DNA of 64,000 nucleotides from positions 1 through 64,000 of the forward strand of contig JBBQJI010000034.1 of NCBI GenBank assembly GCA_038325765.1. Direction: 5' to 3'. Positions 50,732 through 60,119 of the stretch are shown here, piece after piece (positions within the stretch are counted from its first letter, which is position 1; every line of letters begins with the position of its first letter). Both the position numbers and the translations under genes were made by a program. Under the pieces are notes generated by a model. That model was given only the letters and a program-made list of their open reading frames with translations, was not told the DNA's origin and ran no database searches. The stretch comes from Xiheibacterium sp038325765 (GTDB lineage Bacteria; Myxococcota_A; Polyangia; Nannocystales; Nannocystaceae).

Positions 50732-52747
50732 CTACCCGCGCACGTGGGTGTCGAACCACGCCACGAACCGCTCCATGAAATCGATCTGGTGCGCGCGCTC
50801 GCCGAGTCCATGCCCCTCGCGCGGGTAGAACACCACCTCGGCCGGGACCTTCGCGTGGCGCAGCGCCCGGTACAGCTCCTTGGCCTGCCCGGGCGGGACG
50901 CGGGTGTCGTCCAGGCCGTGCACGATCAACGTCGGCGTCTTCGACTTGCCGGCGTGGGCCATCGGTGAGCGCGACCAGACCAGCTCGGGCTGATCGTAGG
51001 GCCACAGCTTCCAGTGGACCAGCGAGTTCTCGTGCTCGATCTCCGAGGTGCCGGTGAACGACATCCAGTTGGTGATCGCCGCGCCGACCATCGCGGCCTT
51101 GAAGCGCTTGCTGTGCACCGTGGCCGCGAGCCCGGAGAAGTAGCCGCCGTAGCTCCACCCGCCCATGCCGACGCGCTGGGCGTCGACGAGGCCCTGGGCC
51201 ACGAGGGCGTCGATGCCGGCGAGCACGTCGTCGAATTCCTTGCCGCCGAGATCACCGTGATCGGCCTTGCCGAAGGCGACGCCCCGCCCCGCGCTGCCCC
51301 GGTAGTTGGGCTCGAACACCGCGAAGCCGGCGGTCGCGAACAGCTGCGCGGGGTAGCCCGAGCGCGTGTTCCACCCGTCCAGCGAGATGCCCTCGGGGCC
51401 ACCGTGCGGCATGACCACCAGTGGAGCGCGCATGCCCGCTTTCCAGCCGACCGGCATCGTCACGATCCCCGCGAGCTCGAGGCCGTCGGCGGCCTGCCAC
51501 CGCAACACCGACTGGGCCCCGAACGCCACGCGATCGAGCGCCGGGTTGTGGTGCGTCCGCCGGCGCAGGCCCGCCGGCCCGAGCTTGCCGACGAAGAGCT
51601 CCGCGGGGTGAAGCGCGGTGTCGCCGGCGCACACGAACGTGCCGCTGCCCGCATGCACGTCGGCGCCGTGGCACACCGGTCCGCGATCGAGGGCGATCGT
51701 GCGGCCGCCGCTGCGGACATCGACGTGGAGCACCACCGCGCGGGTGTCCTGATGCGCGAGCACGGCGAGGCGGTCCGCGCTGGTGTATCGCAGCCACTGC
51801 GCGGTGCCTTCGTATGCTGCAGTGAGCATCGTGGCCTTGCCGCCCGCTTTCGGCACGACATGCACGACACCCGCGGTCGGGTCGTGCAGATCCGCCGCGC
51901 CGAGGAACGCGACCTGCCTACCGTCTCGAGACCACGTCAGATCGCCGAGCTTGCCGGCGTGCTCGCATAGCTCGCGCGGCGTGCCGCCCTTCGCATCGAC
52001 CACGAACACGCCGCCGTACATCATCGTGCCGTCGACATCGGCGCGATCGCCCCCGATGAGCGCGAACGCCTCGCCCTTGGGTGACACCGCCATGCGCTCG
52101 ACGTGGAAGTCCCGTGGCGTCACGGCGTGGCTCTGCGCGCTCGCGAGGTCGAGCACATGGAGCTGCCGGAACGAGCCGTCGACGTCGCCGAGCTTCCAGT
52201 CGCGGCCAGCCGCTTGGTCGGCCTTCTCTTCGGCGCTCGGCTCGCGATCGGCGAGGTACGCGATCGACCGTCCATCCGGGAGCCACGCGAGATCGCGGAC
52301 CGAGGTCTTCGCGGCGCTCAGCGCCCGCGCGTCCCCGCCGGCGATCGAGACCACGAACACCTGCGCGGTGGCGTCCCCATCGCGGCGTCCGACGAACGCG
52401 ATCTGCTCGCCATCGGGGGACCACCGCGGCGTCGAGGCGGCGTCCGGCGGGAACGTGAACTGGCGCGCCGTGTCCGTGCGCAGCTCGAGGACGTGCAGCG
52501 CGCGATAGGCCGCCCCGGGCTCGTCGGTGGCCTTGCGGGGGCTCCGCACGACGTAGGCGACGCGACGCGCATCGGGGCTGAGCGCGACCTCCGTGACGAT
52601 CTCGAGATCGGCGATCTGCTCGGCGGTCAGCGCCTCGGTGCGCGCGACCGCCTTCGCGGTGGGCGGCCGGGCGGAGGCGGGATTCGGGACGGCGGCGGCG
52701 CAGCCCCAGAGCATCGAGGCGAGGCAGAGAGACGCGACGAGACGCAT
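50732..52747 (-). CDS. Prolyl oligopeptidase family (S9) peptidase, lipoprotein
   Basis: Exported serine peptidase of 671 residues (signal LVASLCLASMLWGCAA). Residues 50-400 form a TolB-like WD/beta-propeller (SPDARRVAYVVRSP, TPRWSPDGEQIAFVGRRDGD, DLAWLPDGRSIAYLADREPS). The C-terminal alpha/beta-hydrolase has the triad GMGGWSYGGYFSG (nucleophile Ser), HGLDDTRVPPGQ (Asp) and REGHGLGE (His). The closest style is dipeptidyl aminopeptidase/acylaminoacyl-peptidase. ATG 52747 is preferred over 52768 because it directly starts the signal. It is flanked on both sides by decayed sequence or low-coding gaps. Confidence 0.92.
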   Translation of the reverse strand: MRLVASLCLASMLWGCAAAVPNPASARPPTAKAVARTEALTAEQIADLEIVTEVALSPDARRVAYVVRSPRKATDEPGAAYRALHVLELRTDTARQFTFPPDAASTPRWSPDGEQIAFVGRRDGDATAQVFVVSIAGGDARALSAAKTSVRDLAWLPDGRSIAYLADREPSAEEKADQAAGRDWKLGDVDGSFRQLHVLDLASAQSHAVTPRDFHVERMAVSPKGEAFALIGGDRADVDGTMMYGGVFVVDAKGGTPRELCEHAGKLGDLTWSRDGRQVAFLGAADLHDPTAGVVHVVPKAGGKATMLTAAYEGTAQWLRYTSADRLAVLAHQDTRAVVLHVDVRSGGRTIALDRGPVCHGADVHAGSGTFVCAGDTALHPAELFVGKLGPAGLRRRTHHNPALDRVAFGAQSVLRWQAADGLELAGIVTMPVGWKAGMRAPLVVMPHGGPEGISLDGWNTRSGYPAQLFATAGFAVFEPNYRGSAGRGVAFGKADHGDLGGKEFDDVLAGIDALVAQGLVDAQRVGMGGWSYGGYFSGLAATVHSKRFKAAMVGAAITNWMSFTGTSEIEHENSLVHWKLWPYDQPELVWSRSPMAHAGKSKTPTLIVHGLDDTRVPPGQAKELYRALRHAKVPAEVVFYPREGHGLGERAHQIDFMERFVAWFDTHVRG

Positions 52748-52935
52748 GCGCCGCGGAGGATACCGCAACGCGTCGTCGAATCCGCGGTTGGCTGGCTGCG
52801 GCGACGACGGGACCGCATGCGTTGCGCGTAGCCGCTCTGCCGCGCGGGCGTCCCCATCCCCCCACGCGGTGTCATGCGGTTGGACGCCGAGGAACTCGCG
52901 GAGTGCAGCCCGACCGCGATCGCCGCGCGTCGCGC

Positions 52936-53937
52936 TCAGCGCGCTACTTCGTTCGTCTGCGGGACAATGACGATCTTACCGTCGAGGCCGCCACGCTCGA
53001 GGCGCGCGTGCGCATCGGCTACTCCGTCGAGCCCGATTCGGTCGCTCACGCGGGGCTGGATCTTGTCAGCATACAGCAAGCCCAGGAGTACGCCGAGATC
53101 TGCGATGAACCACTCCGGGTGTTTCTTCCGCAACGAGGTAATCGAGAAGAAGCTGGTCGAGCGCTTCCCGCCGAACGTGTTCCACCACCAGAGCTTGGCG
53201 AACCACCAGCCGATCGTCATGAGCGACGAATCGTTGGCCACACCCGCGGAGAATCCGAACGCGGATAGGTGGCCGGTCGGCCCTACGGCCTGCCAGGTGC
53301 GCGAGAATCCGTCTTCGCCGATACCATCGAATACGACGTCGAACCCCCCGCTGACCGCCGTCGCGAGGTCGGTCTCGTCGCTGTCGAGTGGAGTGGCTCC
53401 GAGAGATTCGATCAACGCGGCATGGGGTGCACGCGCGGCCCCGTACACCACACAATCGGCGAGTTTGCCGAGCACGATCAGCGCCTGTCCGACCGAACCA
53501 GCAGCACCCATGACCAGCAGTTTCTGGCCCGCCTTCACCTTCCCGTCACGATGCAGGAGCTGATAGGCAGTCATCCAGCCGAGCAGCAGTGTCGACACTT
53601 CCGCAGGGTCCAGCGCTGCATCGACTGGCGTTGCGCGTTTTGCGCTCAGCGTCCGAAACTCCGCGTACGATCCCGTGATCGTCAGGTCGGCGACATGCTG
53701 GCCGACGGCAAGTGACGTCACCCCGCGACCGAGTCCCACGACCTCGCCGACCACGTCATAGCCGAGCACCAGAGGCGGCTTCTGCTTCAAGTCGGGATAT
53801 CGACCCTTGCGCAGGATCACGTCGGTGAACTGCACGCTCGCGGCCAGCGATCTCACCAGCACCTCGCCCTCACCCGGCTCTGGCATCGGCTGATCTACGA
53901 CCTTGAAACCGTCGGGACCGCCGAACCTCTCGAGCAT
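52936..53937 (-). CDS. Zinc-independent MDR oxidoreductase (quinone reductase-like)
   Basis: A 333-residue medium-chain dehydrogenase/reductase. The N-terminal GroES-like domain reads MLERFGGPDGFKVVDQPMPE and LVLGYDVVGEVVGLGRGV. The NADPH-binding motif is KLLVMGAAGSVGQALIVLG. No zinc-ligand Cys cluster is seen, as in quinone oxidoreductases and VAT-1-like proteins. Third-position GC is visibly lower here than in neighbouring genes (stretches near 53100-53160 and 53600-53700), suggesting a foreign origin. The frame is open upstream, but that part belongs to a decayed gene, so ATG 53937 is chosen. Confidence 0.85.
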   Translation of the reverse strand: MLERFGGPDGFKVVDQPMPEPGEGEVLVRSLAASVQFTDVILRKGRYPDLKQKPPLVLGYDVVGEVVGLGRGVTSLAVGQHVADLTITGSYAEFRTLSAKRATPVDAALDPAEVSTLLLGWMTAYQLLHRDGKVKAGQKLLVMGAAGSVGQALIVLGKLADCVVYGAARAPHAALIESLGATPLDSDETDLATAVSGGFDVVFDGIGEDGFSRTWQAVGPTGHLSAFGFSAGVANDSSLMTIGWWFAKLWWWNTFGGKRSTSFFSITSLRKKHPEWFIADLGVLLGLLYADKIQPRVSDRIGLDGVADAHARLERGGLDGKIVIVPQTNEVAR

Positions 53938-53989
53938 GACTACGTGTGGCAAGAGGTCCCCTTCGCGCGAGCACTCTTGCGCCGTGCCA

Positions 53990-54405
53990 GCATGCGATCG
54001 GAACACCGGCACGCTACCGATCGTCCCTGCGAGCTCGGCCAGCGGGGCGCAGAGGTCGATGCTGCAGATCGAGTGGATGTGGGTGACGTCGTCGACGGCG
54101 AAGCTCCCCGCCACCACCCGCGCGCGCACAGCGCTGAACCCTGCGGCGTCGCAGGATCGCGGTCGTCGACCGTGCATCCCGGGCCGATACCGAAGTCGTC
54201 CTGGAACATGGGATCAGGGCATCGCGGTAGACGAGTGGGTCCTGGCCGCCCGCGGGTGCGCCGGCGATGAGGGCCACGAGGACCTCCTGCGCCGGCATCA
54301 TCGCCTGTCGGTCGCGCTCGATGCTGGTGAGCAGATCGACGGACCGCGACAACGGCTGTAACACGGGTCCACGCCAGGCCGCAAGGAGGCCTGTGCGTTC
54401 CGATT
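53990..54405 (-). pseudogene. Frameshifted remnant of a myxobacterial secreted (vWA-type) lipoprotein
   Basis: Three successive minus-strand frames give consecutive pieces of one recognisable protein: LAAWRGPVLQPLSRSVDLLT and PAQEVLVALIAGAPAGGQDP (about 54215-54400), then FQDDFGIGPGCTVDDRDPAT (about 54150-54210), then THIHSICSIDLCAPLAELAG (about 54030-54100). I recall the order (asset LLAGAP..DP, FGIGPGC, SICS-DYxPAL) from myxobacterial vWA-domain lipoproteins. At least two frameshifts separate the pieces, and both ends of the gene are missing, so it is not functional as read. Confidence 0.5.
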
Positions 54406-54464
54406 CGACGGGCGCGTCGCACCTCAATCCACCGGTCCTGCGGTCGATGGCGGCGCTGCGCCCC

Positions 54465-54506
54465 CATCGCCCCCTCCATCGCCCCCTCCATCGCCCCCTC
54501 CATCGC
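54465..54506 (+). repeat. 12-bp tandem repeat before the fusion-synthase start
   Basis: Three perfect CATCGCCCCCTC units and a partial fourth end directly at ATG 54507. In the reading frame of the downstream gene they would encode PLHR repeats if translation began at ATG 54447. The array occupies the place where a ribosome-binding site would be, so copy number could affect translation. Confidence 0.8.
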
Positions 54507-57500
54507 ATGATCTTCGAAGATGCCACCGGGCGACGGCGCCGCTTCTCGCTGCGCCTGGGTGCCAGCGCCGCGACGCTCGTCGCGATTCCCCTGGCGTTGT
54601 ACGGCCTCGGCCAAGCCACGCCGACGCACCGTGAAGCACTGCCGATGCCCGGGGCCACGGCCGCGAAGAACGCCATGGCCACGGAGCGCGGCGAGCATCG
54701 ACCGACGCCCCCGACGAGCCCGCCGATGGACGCGCCGTCGCCGGACTACCTGCTCTTGCTGCGGGCCCGCGAGGCGCAGGCAGACGCCACCCTCGCGTCG
54801 ATCGACGGCCTCGATCTGCCGCTGCCGGCGCGGACCCACCTCGCGTTCATGGTCGATGATCCCGGATCGTTCGCCTCGGTCCGCGACCACGCCGCCGCGA
54901 TCGGCGCGGTGGCCCCGGATTGGTTCCGCGTCCCCGGCCCGGGCTGCGCGCTCGAAGTGCACCCCGAGGCGTCGATCGGCTTCGAGCACGGCGATGCCCT
55001 CGTGCTCCCGCGCGTCGCCAACCTCGCGGGCGATACCTGGCAGAGCGAAGCGACCGGGCGGATGCTCGCAGACGCCGACGCGCGTGCCTGCGTCGCGACG
55101 GCGCTCGCCGACGAGATCATCGCGCGCGGCGCTGACGGCATCAACGTCGACTTCGAGGCCCTCGCGCCCGAGGACGCCGCGCACCTGGTGATGTTCGTGG
55201 CCGAGCTGCGCGCGGCGCTGCACCCCTCGGGGCGCCGCGTCACCGTCGACGTCACCGTCGGCGACGCCGCCTACGATCTGGGTCGACTCGCCGTGGCCGC
55301 CGACGCCCTCGTGGTGATGGCCTACGATCAGCACCACGGTGGCAGCGATCCGGGTCCGATCGCGGCCCGAGCATGGCTGGCTGCGCGGATCGACACCGCG
55401 CTCGGCCAGGTCGATCCGGATCGCCTCGTCGTCGCCCTCGGTGCGTACTGCTACGACTGGGGCGCGAGCGGGGCGACGACGCGGTCGATGACGATCCCCG
55501 AGGGCTTCGCCCAGGCGGCGCTGCTCGGCGCCCGTGCGCGGACCGATCCGGGCTCGGCGAACCTGCATTGGGAGTACCGCGACGACGCCGACGCCGCTCA
55601 CCAGGTGTGGTGCCTCGATGCGACCGCGGGTGCCGACGCGCTGGCGCTGCTAGCCGCGCGCGGCCTCGACCGCACGGCGCTGTGGCGCGCGGGGAGTGAG
55701 GACCCCTCGTGGTGGGGCGTGCTCGCCGCGGGAGATCCGGCGGCCCGTACCCACGCGCTCGAGACCATCGCCTCGAACGGTGCGCCCTTGGTCCGCGGTA
55801 CCGGCGACGTGATCGTCCGCCGCCGCGCCGCACAGCCAGGGCGTCGCGAGGTCGAGCTCGACGACGACGGTGCCGTCGTGCACGCCGAGGTGACCTCTGC
55901 GCCGGCGCCCGTGGTCGTCGATCGACTCGGCGACGCGAACGGCGACGGCGTGGTGCTGACCTTCGACGACGGACCCGATCCCAGGTGGACCCCCGCCGTG
56001 CTCGAGGTGCTGGCCGAGCAGGGCGCGCCGGCGACCTTCTTCGTGGTCGGCACCGCCGCCGCCGATGCGCCCGAGATCGTGCGCGAGATCGTCGACGCCG
56101 GCCACGTGGTCGCCAGCCACAGCTGGGATCACCCCGACATGACGCAGCTAGATCCTGAGCAGGCCACGGCGCAGCTCGAGCGCACTGCGCGACTGCTCGA
56201 GTCGCTGGTCGACCACGAGATCCGGCTGTATCGCGCGCCGTACACCGCGATGCTCGACACCAGCTCGATCGAGGCGCTCGCGGTGCAGGCCCCTGCGTTC
56301 GATGCCGGCTACGCGTACGTCGGCGCGTCGGTGGACCCCGCCGATTGGTCGGGCCGCGACGCGGACACGATCAGCGCCGCGATCCTCGCCCAGGTCGAGT
56401 CCGGCGGCCGCGTCGTGGTGCTGCACGACGGCGGCGGCGATCGCAGCGCGACGGTTTTGGCACTGCGCACCGTGATCCCCGAGTTGCGCCGCCGCGGTCA
56501 CCCGATCGTGGGCCTCGACGCGTACCTCGGTCGCAGTCGCGCCGAGCTCACGCCGGTGCTGTCGAGCGTCAGCGACGCGGTCGGCACCGGCACGTGGGCG
56601 GTGACCCACGCGCGCGCCGGTGGGGCATCGATCCTGCAGTGGGTGTTCGCCGTCTGCACGATCATCGCGGCTGCGCGCATCGTCGCCCTGGCGATCTTGG
56701 TGCTGCGTCGGCCGCCCGCGACCGCGGCGTCGACAGGCGAGCAGTCCCCGCTCGTCACCGTGCTGCTGCCGGCATTCAACGAGGGCAAGGTGATCGAGGC
56801 CAGCATCCGCTCGCTGCTCGCCGGTGACTACACCAACCTCGAGATCCTCGTCATCGACGACGGGTCGACCGACGACACCTCTGCCGTCGCGGAGCGGATC
56901 GCGGCCGTCTTTGCGCGGGTCCGGTGCCTGCGCAAGGCCAACGGCGGCAAGGCCTCGGCGGCCAACCTGGGCATCCGCGTGGCCAAGGGCGAGATCATCG
57001 TCGCCGTCGACGCCGATACCGTGGTCGCGCCCGACGCGATCCGCCGCATGGTCGCGCACTTCGCCGATCCCCGCGTCGACGCGGTGTGCGGCAACGTCGA
57101 GGTCGGCAACGTGTGCTCGGTCCTCACCGCGTTCCAGGCGATCGAGTACGTCACCAGCCAGAACTTCGATCGTCGCGCCTTCGCGGCCCTCAACTGCATC
57201 GGCGTGGTCCCGGGCGCGCTCGGGGCCTGGCGTCGCGAGGCCGTGCTCGCGGCCGGTGGCTACAGCCACGACACCCTGGTCGAGGACGCCGATCTCACGC
57301 TCTGCGTGCTGCGACGCGGCGGACGGATCACGTACGAGAGCCGCGCCGTCGGTCGCACCGAGGCGCCGCTGTCGCTGGGCGGGCTGTGGAAGCAGCGTTT
57401 CCGCTGGACCTACGGCACGTACCAGTGCCTCGCCAAGCACCGCGCCTCGCTCGGCAGGGGCACCTTGGGCTGGGTCGCGCTGCCCAACGTGCTCGTGTTC

Positions 57501-57839
57501 CAGGTGCTCTTCCCGATCGTCAGCCCGATCGGTGACGCGGCGCTCGTCGCCGCCGTCACCACCGGCGCGTGGTCGGCCGTGCTGTCGGGCTACCTCGGCT
57601 TCCTCGCCATGGATCTGACAGCGTCGGCGCTCGCGTTCCGGCTCGACCGCAAGCCGATGCGCTGGCTCGCGCTGCTGCTCGTGCAGCGCTTCACGTACCG
57701 GCAGTTCCTCTATCTCGTCAGCGTCCGGGCGATGCTCGCCGTGCTCGCCGGCTCGCGGCACGGCTGGCGCAAGCTCGAGCGCACCGGCACCGTCGTCGCG
57801 CTGGCACCTCCGGCCGCGACGCTCGATCGCGCGGCGTGA
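54507..57839 (+). CDS. Trifunctional GH18 - polysaccharide deacetylase - GT2 fusion
   Basis: A 1110-residue membrane polysaccharide enzyme. A basic start (IFEDATGRRRRFSLRLG) leads to a membrane helix. A GH18-like domain spans about 110-430, with GADGINVDFEAL carrying the D-x-x-x-D-x-E catalytic motif. A NodB deacetylase domain spans about 475-690 (TFDDGPDPRWTP, HSWDHPDMTQL). A second helix (near 715-735) and a GT2 synthase from about 750 follow: LLPAFNEGKVIEASIRSLL, IDDGSTDDT, VDADT, EDADLTL and QRFRWTYG, with C-terminal helices. Together these can make, deacetylate and trim a poly-N-acetylglucosamine- or chitin-like polymer. ATG 54507 is preferred because homologues begin with this Phe-x-Asp-x-x-GRR motif; ATG 54447 is possible. 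Confidence 0.9.
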   Translation: MIFEDATGRRRRFSLRLGASAATLVAIPLALYGLGQATPTHREALPMPGATAAKNAMATERGEHRPTPPTSPPMDAPSPDYLLLLRAREAQADATLASIDGLDLPLPARTHLAFMVDDPGSFASVRDHAAAIGAVAPDWFRVPGPGCALEVHPEASIGFEHGDALVLPRVANLAGDTWQSEATGRMLADADARACVATALADEIIARGADGINVDFEALAPEDAAHLVMFVAELRAALHPSGRRVTVDVTVGDAAYDLGRLAVAADALVVMAYDQHHGGSDPGPIAARAWLAARIDTALGQVDPDRLVVALGAYCYDWGASGATTRSMTIPEGFAQAALLGARARTDPGSANLHWEYRDDADAAHQVWCLDATAGADALALLAARGLDRTALWRAGSEDPSWWGVLAAGDPAARTHALETIASNGAPLVRGTGDVIVRRRAAQPGRREVELDDDGAVVHAEVTSAPAPVVVDRLGDANGDGVVLTFDDGPDPRWTPAVLEVLAEQGAPATFFVVGTAAADAPEIVREIVDAGHVVASHSWDHPDMTQLDPEQATAQLERTARLLESLVDHEIRLYRAPYTAMLDTSSIEALAVQAPAFDAGYAYVGASVDPADWSGRDADTISAAILAQVESGGRVVVLHDGGGDRSATVLALRTVIPELRRRGHPIVGLDAYLGRSRAELTPVLSSVSDAVGTGTWAVTHARAGGASILQWVFAVCTIIAAARIVALAILVLRRPPATAASTGEQSPLVTVLLPAFNEGKVIEASIRSLLAGDYTNLEILVIDDGSTDDTSAVAERIAAVFARVRCLRKANGGKASAANLGIRVAKGEIIVAVDADTVVAPDAIRRMVAHFADPRVDAVCGNVEVGNVCSVLTAFQAIEYVTSQNFDRRAFAALNCIGVVPGALGAWRREAVLAAGGYSHDTLVEDADLTLCVLRRGGRITYESRAVGRTEAPLSLGGLWKQRFRWTYGTYQCLAKHRASLGRGTLGWVALPNVLVFQVLFPIVSPIGDAALVAAVTTGAWSAVLSGYLGFLAMDLTASALAFRLDRKPMRWLALLLVQRFTYRQFLYLVSVRAMLAVLAGSRHGWRKLERTGTVVALAPPAATLDRAA

Positions 57840-58030
57840 GCAGGAGGGCATCCAGCGGGTGGATCGATCCCCTGCGGAAAGTTTCACGAGCCCGGCGAGT
57901 ACGAGCGCGGAATCGGGCCGATCGTTCGCGAAATCTCAGTCGCCATCGGAGTCGCTCGCTTCCCCGCGACCGGTCTCCGAGTCGGCGTGACGGAACCGAA
58001 CATGGACGCATCTCCGAAGCGCGGTCGGAT

Positions 58031-59833
58031 TCACGGAAGCGGGGCCGTCGTGCTCGCCACGATCTCGCCCGCGCGGTCGAGGCCGTCGAGCATGTCGGCG
58101 AGCGCGTCGATCTCCGAGGCGTCGTACTCGAGCAGTTCGGCGAGGTGACGTGCCGACAGCGGCTGATACACGAGCGCGACGTCGACGGTGTATGGTCCGG
58201 CGGCCGCCGGCGCGGCGACCTCGTAGACCACGCGGTCCGAGCCTCCGACGAAGTCGGGATCGTCGACGCCGAGCACCGGCGCGATGCGATCCTGATCGGG
58301 CGCGGCCGTGCTCCAGCCCGCGGGCAGTAGCCGGTTGTCCTTGGCGTCGTGATCCGCACGCAGCAGTCGATGGGTGGGTGCGCCGTCGCCGTCGGCCATG
58401 ATGACCTCGTAGATCTGCACGTTCTCGTCGTCGTCGATCTCGAGGTGATGGGGCTCGAAAGGTCCGCCGACGTGCTCGAGCTCGAGCACATCTCCGTCGC
58501 CGTCGAGGATTCGGCCGGTCGCATCGGTCGCGCCCGAGCGGAACATCACTGTGCCGTCCGCCGCGCGCACGAGCACGCGGAGCCACGCGCGCCGGGCGGG
58601 ATAGCCGCTTGGGAACTTGTGGCCGACCGAGGTGCGCACGACCACCGAGATCCGTACGAGGTCGCCGTCACGCACGACGTCGGCGACGCTCACGGTCGCG
58701 GTTGCGTGCGCAAGCTGATCGCGCGCCCACGCGACCGTCGCGGCGAACGCAGCACCGGTCGCGCGCGGACGCAGAGCGGCGGCGTGGTCGCGTAACAGCA
58801 CCGGCACCCAGGTGTTGCCGCCGACGAACGCGTGCGCGTGATAGGGGCTGCGCTCCGTCAGCATCCCGAAGTCAAAGCCCATCGGATTGTGGGCGATGCG
58901 GGTCGCGATCGGTTGGCCCTCGGCATCGAACGACGGCATGTGGCACGCCTGACAGCTGCGCGCGTTGGGTCCGGGGATCGGGGCTTCGGTGGAGAACTCG
59001 GAGTTGCGCCACTCGAGGTACGTTGCCTGTTCGGAGTAGTGCGCGCCTGTGGCCTCGCCTTCGGCCGTGAGCGCGTCGGTGTCGAGCGTGTGGCAGCCGC
59101 TACACACCGCCGATGTGTCGGTATGCACCGCGTGGCTCGGCGTGAAGCCGGTCCGGTGCTGCATCGGCATGGTAAACGGGTTGGCGTGCGGACCGTAGAC
59201 GAGCCCCACGTTGGTGAGCTCGGGATTGCCGCTGTAGCTGGCCTCGCTGCCGAGACCGCCGGTGCCGATCTGGTGGCACGCCGCGCACGCCACCCCATCG
59301 AGGCCGAGCTGGGAGCGATCGTCGTCGGCGAGCAGCATCGCCAGGGATCCGTCGACTCCGCCGTACAGATCGTTGCGGATCGCGGCCATCGGCGCATGGC
59401 AGCGCGTGCACTCCGCCTCGATCTCGGCCTGTCGGCTCGGTGTCGCCGCGACCTCGGCACGCACGGCCGCCCACCACACCGGATCGCGCGCGGCATTGGC
59501 CATCATCGTGCCTTGCCAAAGCTCGTAGGGGGCGACCGGCTCGCCCTGTGCAGTCCGCATCGCGAGCGCCGCATCGGAGTTGGCGTGGCACTCGGCGCAC
59601 ACCGAGGCGGTCGCGAAGTTGCCGTCGTTGATCGTGGCGGGCGCGGGCAAATCGAAACGACCCTCGGATGTGCCGGTCTCCCGGGTGCCGCTGCTTTCAC
59701 CCGTGCTCGCCGGTTCGGTGCCCGAGGTCGCGTGACCGGACTCGCCGCCGTGGGCGTGCGCTGGCCCGTGGCCGGCCGAGCGGCACGCGGCCAAGAAGAA
59801 CGGGACTGCCATGGACCACGCACGTGTGCTCAC
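58031..59833 (-). CDS. Pentaheme-type cytochrome c lipoprotein
   Basis: A 600-residue exported redox protein. GTG 59833 gives a short lipoprotein signal (MAVPFFLAACRS), followed by a Gly/Ser/Thr/His linker to about 85. Five CxxCH motifs (CAECH, CTRCH, CAACH, CSGCH, CQACH) lie between about residues 75 and 310, as in cytochrome c554/NrfA-like multiheme proteins. The C-terminal 250 residues are beta-rich (VRISVVVRTSVGHKFPSGYP, EVAAPAAAGPYTVDVALVYQ) and have GHKFPSGYP-type motifs of multiheme cytochrome partners. It is divergent from the heme-copper protein at 60120. Confidence 0.87.
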   Translation of the reverse strand: MSTRAWSMAVPFFLAACRSAGHGPAHAHGGESGHATSGTEPASTGESSGTRETGTSEGRFDLPAPATINDGNFATASVCAECHANSDAALAMRTAQGEPVAPYELWQGTMMANAARDPVWWAAVRAEVAATPSRQAEIEAECTRCHAPMAAIRNDLYGGVDGSLAMLLADDDRSQLGLDGVACAACHQIGTGGLGSEASYSGNPELTNVGLVYGPHANPFTMPMQHRTGFTPSHAVHTDTSAVCSGCHTLDTDALTAEGEATGAHYSEQATYLEWRNSEFSTEAPIPGPNARSCQACHMPSFDAEGQPIATRIAHNPMGFDFGMLTERSPYHAHAFVGGNTWVPVLLRDHAAALRPRATGAAFAATVAWARDQLAHATATVSVADVVRDGDLVRISVVVRTSVGHKFPSGYPARRAWLRVLVRAADGTVMFRSGATDATGRILDGDGDVLELEHVGGPFEPHHLEIDDDENVQIYEVIMADGDGAPTHRLLRADHDAKDNRLLPAGWSTAAPDQDRIAPVLGVDDPDFVGGSDRVVYEVAAPAAAGPYTVDVALVYQPLSARHLAELLEYDASEIDALADMLDGLDRAGEIVASTTAPLP

Positions 59834-60119
59834 GCGGGGTTCGAGCCCGCACGACGTCGTTGGGTTCGAGCAAGATCTGCGCGCTCTGTTCGCCCACCTC
59901 GGATCCGAGCGCAACCTGAACGCACGCCGCAGCCGTCGCCCCATCGCACTGCGCCGGGTACGCGAAGCGCATCATCGGTTCGTCGAGGGCGACGCGGGTC
60001 GCGACGTGGCGCGACACCACAGCGACGCTTCTCAGCGGGCGCACCATCGCCTTTGATCGCTCCAGGGCCCACGAACCGTGCCCTGAGAAGCTGGCACGGC
60101 GCTCGCAACCTGGCCGTGC

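Noticed and set aside
49763..50968. 401-residue plus-strand ORF across the decayed region
   Set aside because: Ser/Arg/Pro-rich nonsense in an antisense frame; the coherent peptide segments are on the minus strand.
59834..60119. Small plus-strand ORF before the heme-copper gene
   Set aside because: The frames here have no signal or motif and overlap the promoter region between two divergent genes.
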